The translations under genes and the position numbers were made by a program. From Planctomycetaceae bacterium (GTDB taxonomy: Bacteria > Planctomycetota > Planctomycetia > Pirellulales > Pirellulaceae): DNA of 43,790 bases. The notes below the pieces were generated by a model. It worked only from the letters and a program-made list of their open reading frames with translations, ran no database searches and had not been told where the DNA came from. Of this stretch, positions 41,736 through 43,790 are shown in pieces (position 1 is the stretch's first letter; every line of letters begins with the position of its first letter). The stretch covers positions 1-43,790 of the forward strand of contig JAHEJI010000004.1 of NCBI GenBank assembly GCA_024638965.1, in the 5' to 3' direction.

Positions 41736-42340
41736 GGTTCAAGTTGCCCGTCGAACTGAGCTTTGGCAATGGTTTCTTTCAGGCGAGCCATCACTCGACT
41801 CCTTGCGACGTAAACGGCTCCGCGGCTGATTCCCAACTCCTTGGCGACTTCGTCCGCTTTCCTCTTGTCGACTGCGGTCGTCCAAAAAGCGAGCCACGTG
41901 GTTTCGCCGAAAGAAATCTTTATCTTTTCTGCGGCCCAGGCAAATACTTGTCGTTCGTGTTCAAAATCAAAAATTCCCGTCTCAGCGGATGGTTGAGGGA
42001 CGGAATGAACCAGACGATATACCGATGTCTTGTCGCTGGTGATGGGCAAGCGGCTGTTGCGACGCATGAAATCAACGACCAAATTGCGAGTGATTCGACT
42101 GATCCAGCCGCGAAAACTGCCTCGTTCGGGATTCGGGTTCCAGTCGTTAATTGCGCTGGCGACGCGTAGCAAGACTTCCTGAGTCAAGTCACGGGCATCT
42201 GCCGGTTGCAGGCCTCGTTTGACACCCAGGCGATAAATAAGTGGTTGATAAATCTCGGCAAATTCCTGCCAGGCCTCGGCGTCGGACGAATGTCGTAACC
42301 TCAAGATTAGACTAACTCGAGTTTGTGGGATTTCGTTCAC
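41732..42340 (-). CDS. ECF-type RNA polymerase sigma factor
   Basis: About 202 residues in the proposed frame. Region sigma-2 (about 27-95) has FAEIYQPLIYRLGVKRGLQ, DLTQEVLLRV and GSFRGWISRITRNLVVDFMRR. Region sigma-4 (about 140-195) has the helix-turn-helix segment ADEVAKELGISRGAVYVARS. Group: planctomycete ECF factors that accompany Ser/Thr kinases. The frame stays open further up to 42415 (TTG), but the GTG at 42340 gives the N-terminus expected for this group (NEIPQTRVSLILRLR). The start is not certain because no clear ribosome binding site precedes either. The stop overlaps the kinase start by 4 bp. It is the first gene of the operon, and its target promoter is unknown. Confidence 0.9.
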   Translation of the reverse strand: MNEIPQTRVSLILRLRHSSDAEAWQEFAEIYQPLIYRLGVKRGLQPADARDLTQEVLLRVASAINDWNPNPERGSFRGWISRITRNLVVDFMRRNSRLPITSDKTSVYRLVHSVPQPSAETGIFDFEHERQVFAWAAEKIKISFGETTWLAFWTTAVDKRKADEVAKELGISRGAVYVARSRVMARLKETIAKAQFDGQLEP

Positions 42341-42581
42341 AGAATGGCCATTCAGCGTTTGCAAGAAATCAACCGATTGCCGGTTTTCTAAGAGTCTACA
42401 CGTCCGCTGCTCCAAAGTCTTTCAAAGAAAACCGGGAAATGTCGGAAGAAAAGTTGCAGATTTCAAAACTGATAGCTTTGGACGGAAAGAACAGTGCTCA
42501 GAAAATACCGTAGCTTTGTAACGAGAAGGCATTTCAGCCCCAAATACAAGCCCGTCGAAGATCCGCCGCGGCGGGACGCGC

Positions 42582-42624
42582 GCAAGTGGTTTAAGTTTGC
42601 CGCTTGCCGATAAGAACCACTTGC
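42582..42624. other. Hairpin between sigma operon and truncated kinase gene
   Basis: GCAAGTGGTT (42582-42591) pairs perfectly with AACCACTTGC (42615-42624). Flanking GCGCGC blocks can extend the stem. The loop holds GTTTAAGTTTGCCGC, similar to the core of repeat R1. It follows the end of the kinase gene on the minus strand. No T-run is evident. Confidence 0.6.
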
Positions 42625-42662
42625 TTGCGCCGCGCGCTGGTATTAAAAAATTAAAACGAGAT

Positions 42663-43790
42663 TTACCGAGTTACACCCATTTCCAATTCTGCAGCTCGGG
42701 CTCGAGCCTTTTCGGCCGCTTTTGACTCGGCAAGTTCGTCCAGCGTTTCGGCGAGGTTGATCCAGATCCCGGATACATCGTTGCGAATTGCCAAACATCG
42801 GTGATACATCCGAGCGGCTTCATGCCATCTTTGCTGATGGAACAGCGCATAACCGTAGTCATGATTGAGCATCAGGTCGTTAGGGTATTGTTGTAACGCA
42901 ATTTCAAATACGTGGTCGCCCTGTTCGAATGCTCTCACGGCACAGTATCCATGGCCTAACCAGGCCAGCGTGCGCGGTGACAGCAAATCAAGATCAACAT
43001 CCTTAACGAGTTTATCAAGCGTGGCACGATTCCGATTTGGCGTGTAATAAAATTTGCGAATGCCGGTTCGAATCGGATCGTCATCGGCAATGTAGATTGC
43101 CTCGGCCCAGGGCTGCATGATAGCGGCGTTCAACTTGGGGCCACCGATCGCTGCCATTTGTCCGCGCGTTCCGATCCAGAGCTCCAACAGATCAGCCCAA
43201 CGCGCTGAGTGTGGATGATCACGAATTTTCTCGCCAATTACGGAAGGCTTTTCCTTATCCAAATCGAAGCCGTGATTGCGAAAAAACGCGCGCATTTCAG
43301 TTTCCATGGCCTGCCAACTGGCCAAGTCAGACTTGGTGGCACCTTGAATCACGACTTCTTCAATCTGTTTGGCCAATTCCCTTTCATCGAGCTTCTCACC
43401 AAATTCTCTCAACAAATCGTGGGCTCGATTTTTGGATCTATCTTCAACAGGACCCTGTGCCAGCAGGTCCTCGATTCTTTGGCAATGAGTCTGGGCGGCT
43501 TCCCATGAAGCCTGGTTGCTGATCGTTGAAGCCTCCGCTTTTACGAGGGAAAGCGATGCGTCATTGATTGTCTGTCGTAGGCGATTAGTTCTTTCGGTAA
43601 CTTGATTCGCATGTTGGACGGCAGAGCGGTACGTCCATAAAGCCGCGAAAGCGCTGACCAGCACTATCGCTGCGGAGGTACACAAAGCGATTCGGTTTCG
43701 GCGAGCGAATTTGGTAACGCGATCAAGTGTCGATGGAGGACGCGCGACGACCGGTTGCTCAGCAAGGTGACGGGTAACGTCATCGGCTAA
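42663..43790 (-). CDS. C-terminal part of a TPR Ser/Thr kinase (cut by window edge)
   Basis: The frame stays open beyond the right edge, so the gene is partial at its 5' end. The N-terminal visible part, LADDVTRHLAEQPVVARPPS followed by TLDRVTKFARRNRIALC, is the typical C-terminal end of planctomycete Ser/Thr kinases after the catalytic domain (DDVxRHLxxxPVxARPPS). A membrane helix follows (TSAAIVLVSAFAALWTY). The next 100 residues contain a coiled-coil-like stretch, and the C-terminal part has TPR-like repeats (LAWLGHGYCAVRAFEQGDHVF; LMLNHDYGYALFHQQRWHEA; IWINLAETLDELAESKAAEK). The kinase catalytic motifs should lie to the right. The shorter frame beginning at 43685 has only a TTG and is not the true start. 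Confidence 0.83.
   Translation of the reverse strand, partial: LADDVTRHLAEQPVVARPPSTLDRVTKFARRNRIALCTSAAIVLVSAFAALWTYRSAVQHANQVTERTNRLRQTINDASLSLVKAEASTISNQASWEAAQTHCQRIEDLLAQGPVEDRSKNRAHDLLREFGEKLDERELAKQIEEVVIQGATKSDLASWQAMETEMRAFFRNHGFDLDKEKPSVIGEKIRDHPHSARWADLLELWIGTRGQMAAIGGPKLNAAIMQPWAEAIYIADDDPIRTGIRKFYYTPNRNRATLDKLVKDVDLDLLSPRTLAWLGHGYCAVRAFEQGDHVFEIALQQYPNDLMLNHDYGYALFHQQRWHEAARMYHRCLAIRNDVSGIWINLAETLDELAESKAAEKARARAAELEMGVTR

Noticed and set aside
1-43790. CRISPR arrays, IS transposases, integrases, phage genes
   Set aside because: No regularly spaced direct repeats, no DDE/Tyr recombinase frames and no phage structural genes were seen on either strand.

Overview
The window looks like chromosomal DNA from a planctomycete, most likely a Pirellulales relative of moderate GC. 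The evidence is lineage-typical gene content: an ECF sigma factor overlapping a Ser/Thr kinase, the C-terminal part of a second kinase carrying TPRs, a secreted PQQ-propeller protein, an HTTM protein, and a PilT gene followed by two GspE-like proteins that have lost their Walker A lysine. No phage, IS transposase, CRISPR array, rRNA or tRNA was found. The taxonomic call is an inference from gene families, not from a marker-gene comparison.

Layout. 1-1.8 kb (+): fabI and an acidic membrane-anchored protein ending at a clear terminator. 1.8-7.6 kb (-): an operon read pilT > membrane-anchored GspE-like pseudo-ATPase > second GspE-like pseudo-ATPase > CvpA-like protein > membrane protein. 8.1-10.9 kb (-): PQQ-propeller protein and MFS transporter. 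11.1-13.7 kb (+): prfB with an intact programmed +1 frameshift, a hypothetical protein, and a YugP-type zinc peptidase whose stop codon runs into a strongly structured non-coding element with its own terminator. 14.2-20.5 kb: CBS-pair protein, TPR protein, small membrane protein, glyA, secreted gluzincin-like protein, ABC-type solute-binding lipoprotein. 20.8-25.8 kb: miaB, a run of small secreted or membrane proteins, UPF0145 protein, and def-fmt. 25.8-27.7 kb: a 0.8-kb AT-rich gene-free stretch, a candidate 42-codon gene with a strong terminator, and folK. 28-32.9 kb (+): a storage-glucan cluster of glgA, galT-like and GH57. 33-36.6 kb: HTTM protein and a CocE-type hydrolase. 36.6-38.7 kb: a decayed stretch with a probable serine-hydrolase relic, then a self-inhibited Fic protein with a palindromic operator candidate. 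38.8-43.8 kb (-): ECF sigma factor > zinc-finger kinase > coiled-coil membrane protein, plus the C-terminal part of another Ser/Thr kinase cut by the window edge.

Functional groups. The pilT group suggests a type IV pilus or secretion motor module with catalytically dead partners. The glgA-galT-GH57 genes suggest glycogen synthesis and remodelling. def-fmt, prfB and miaB are translation genes. The sigma-kinase-coiled-coil set is a candidate signalling unit. Gaps between genes carry at least three families of short dispersed repeats, one of which supplies the stop codon of the CBS gene. The most interesting points are the nested RNA structure at 13684-13919, the paired pseudo-ATPases beside PilT, the repeat families, and the candidate operator at the fic gene.
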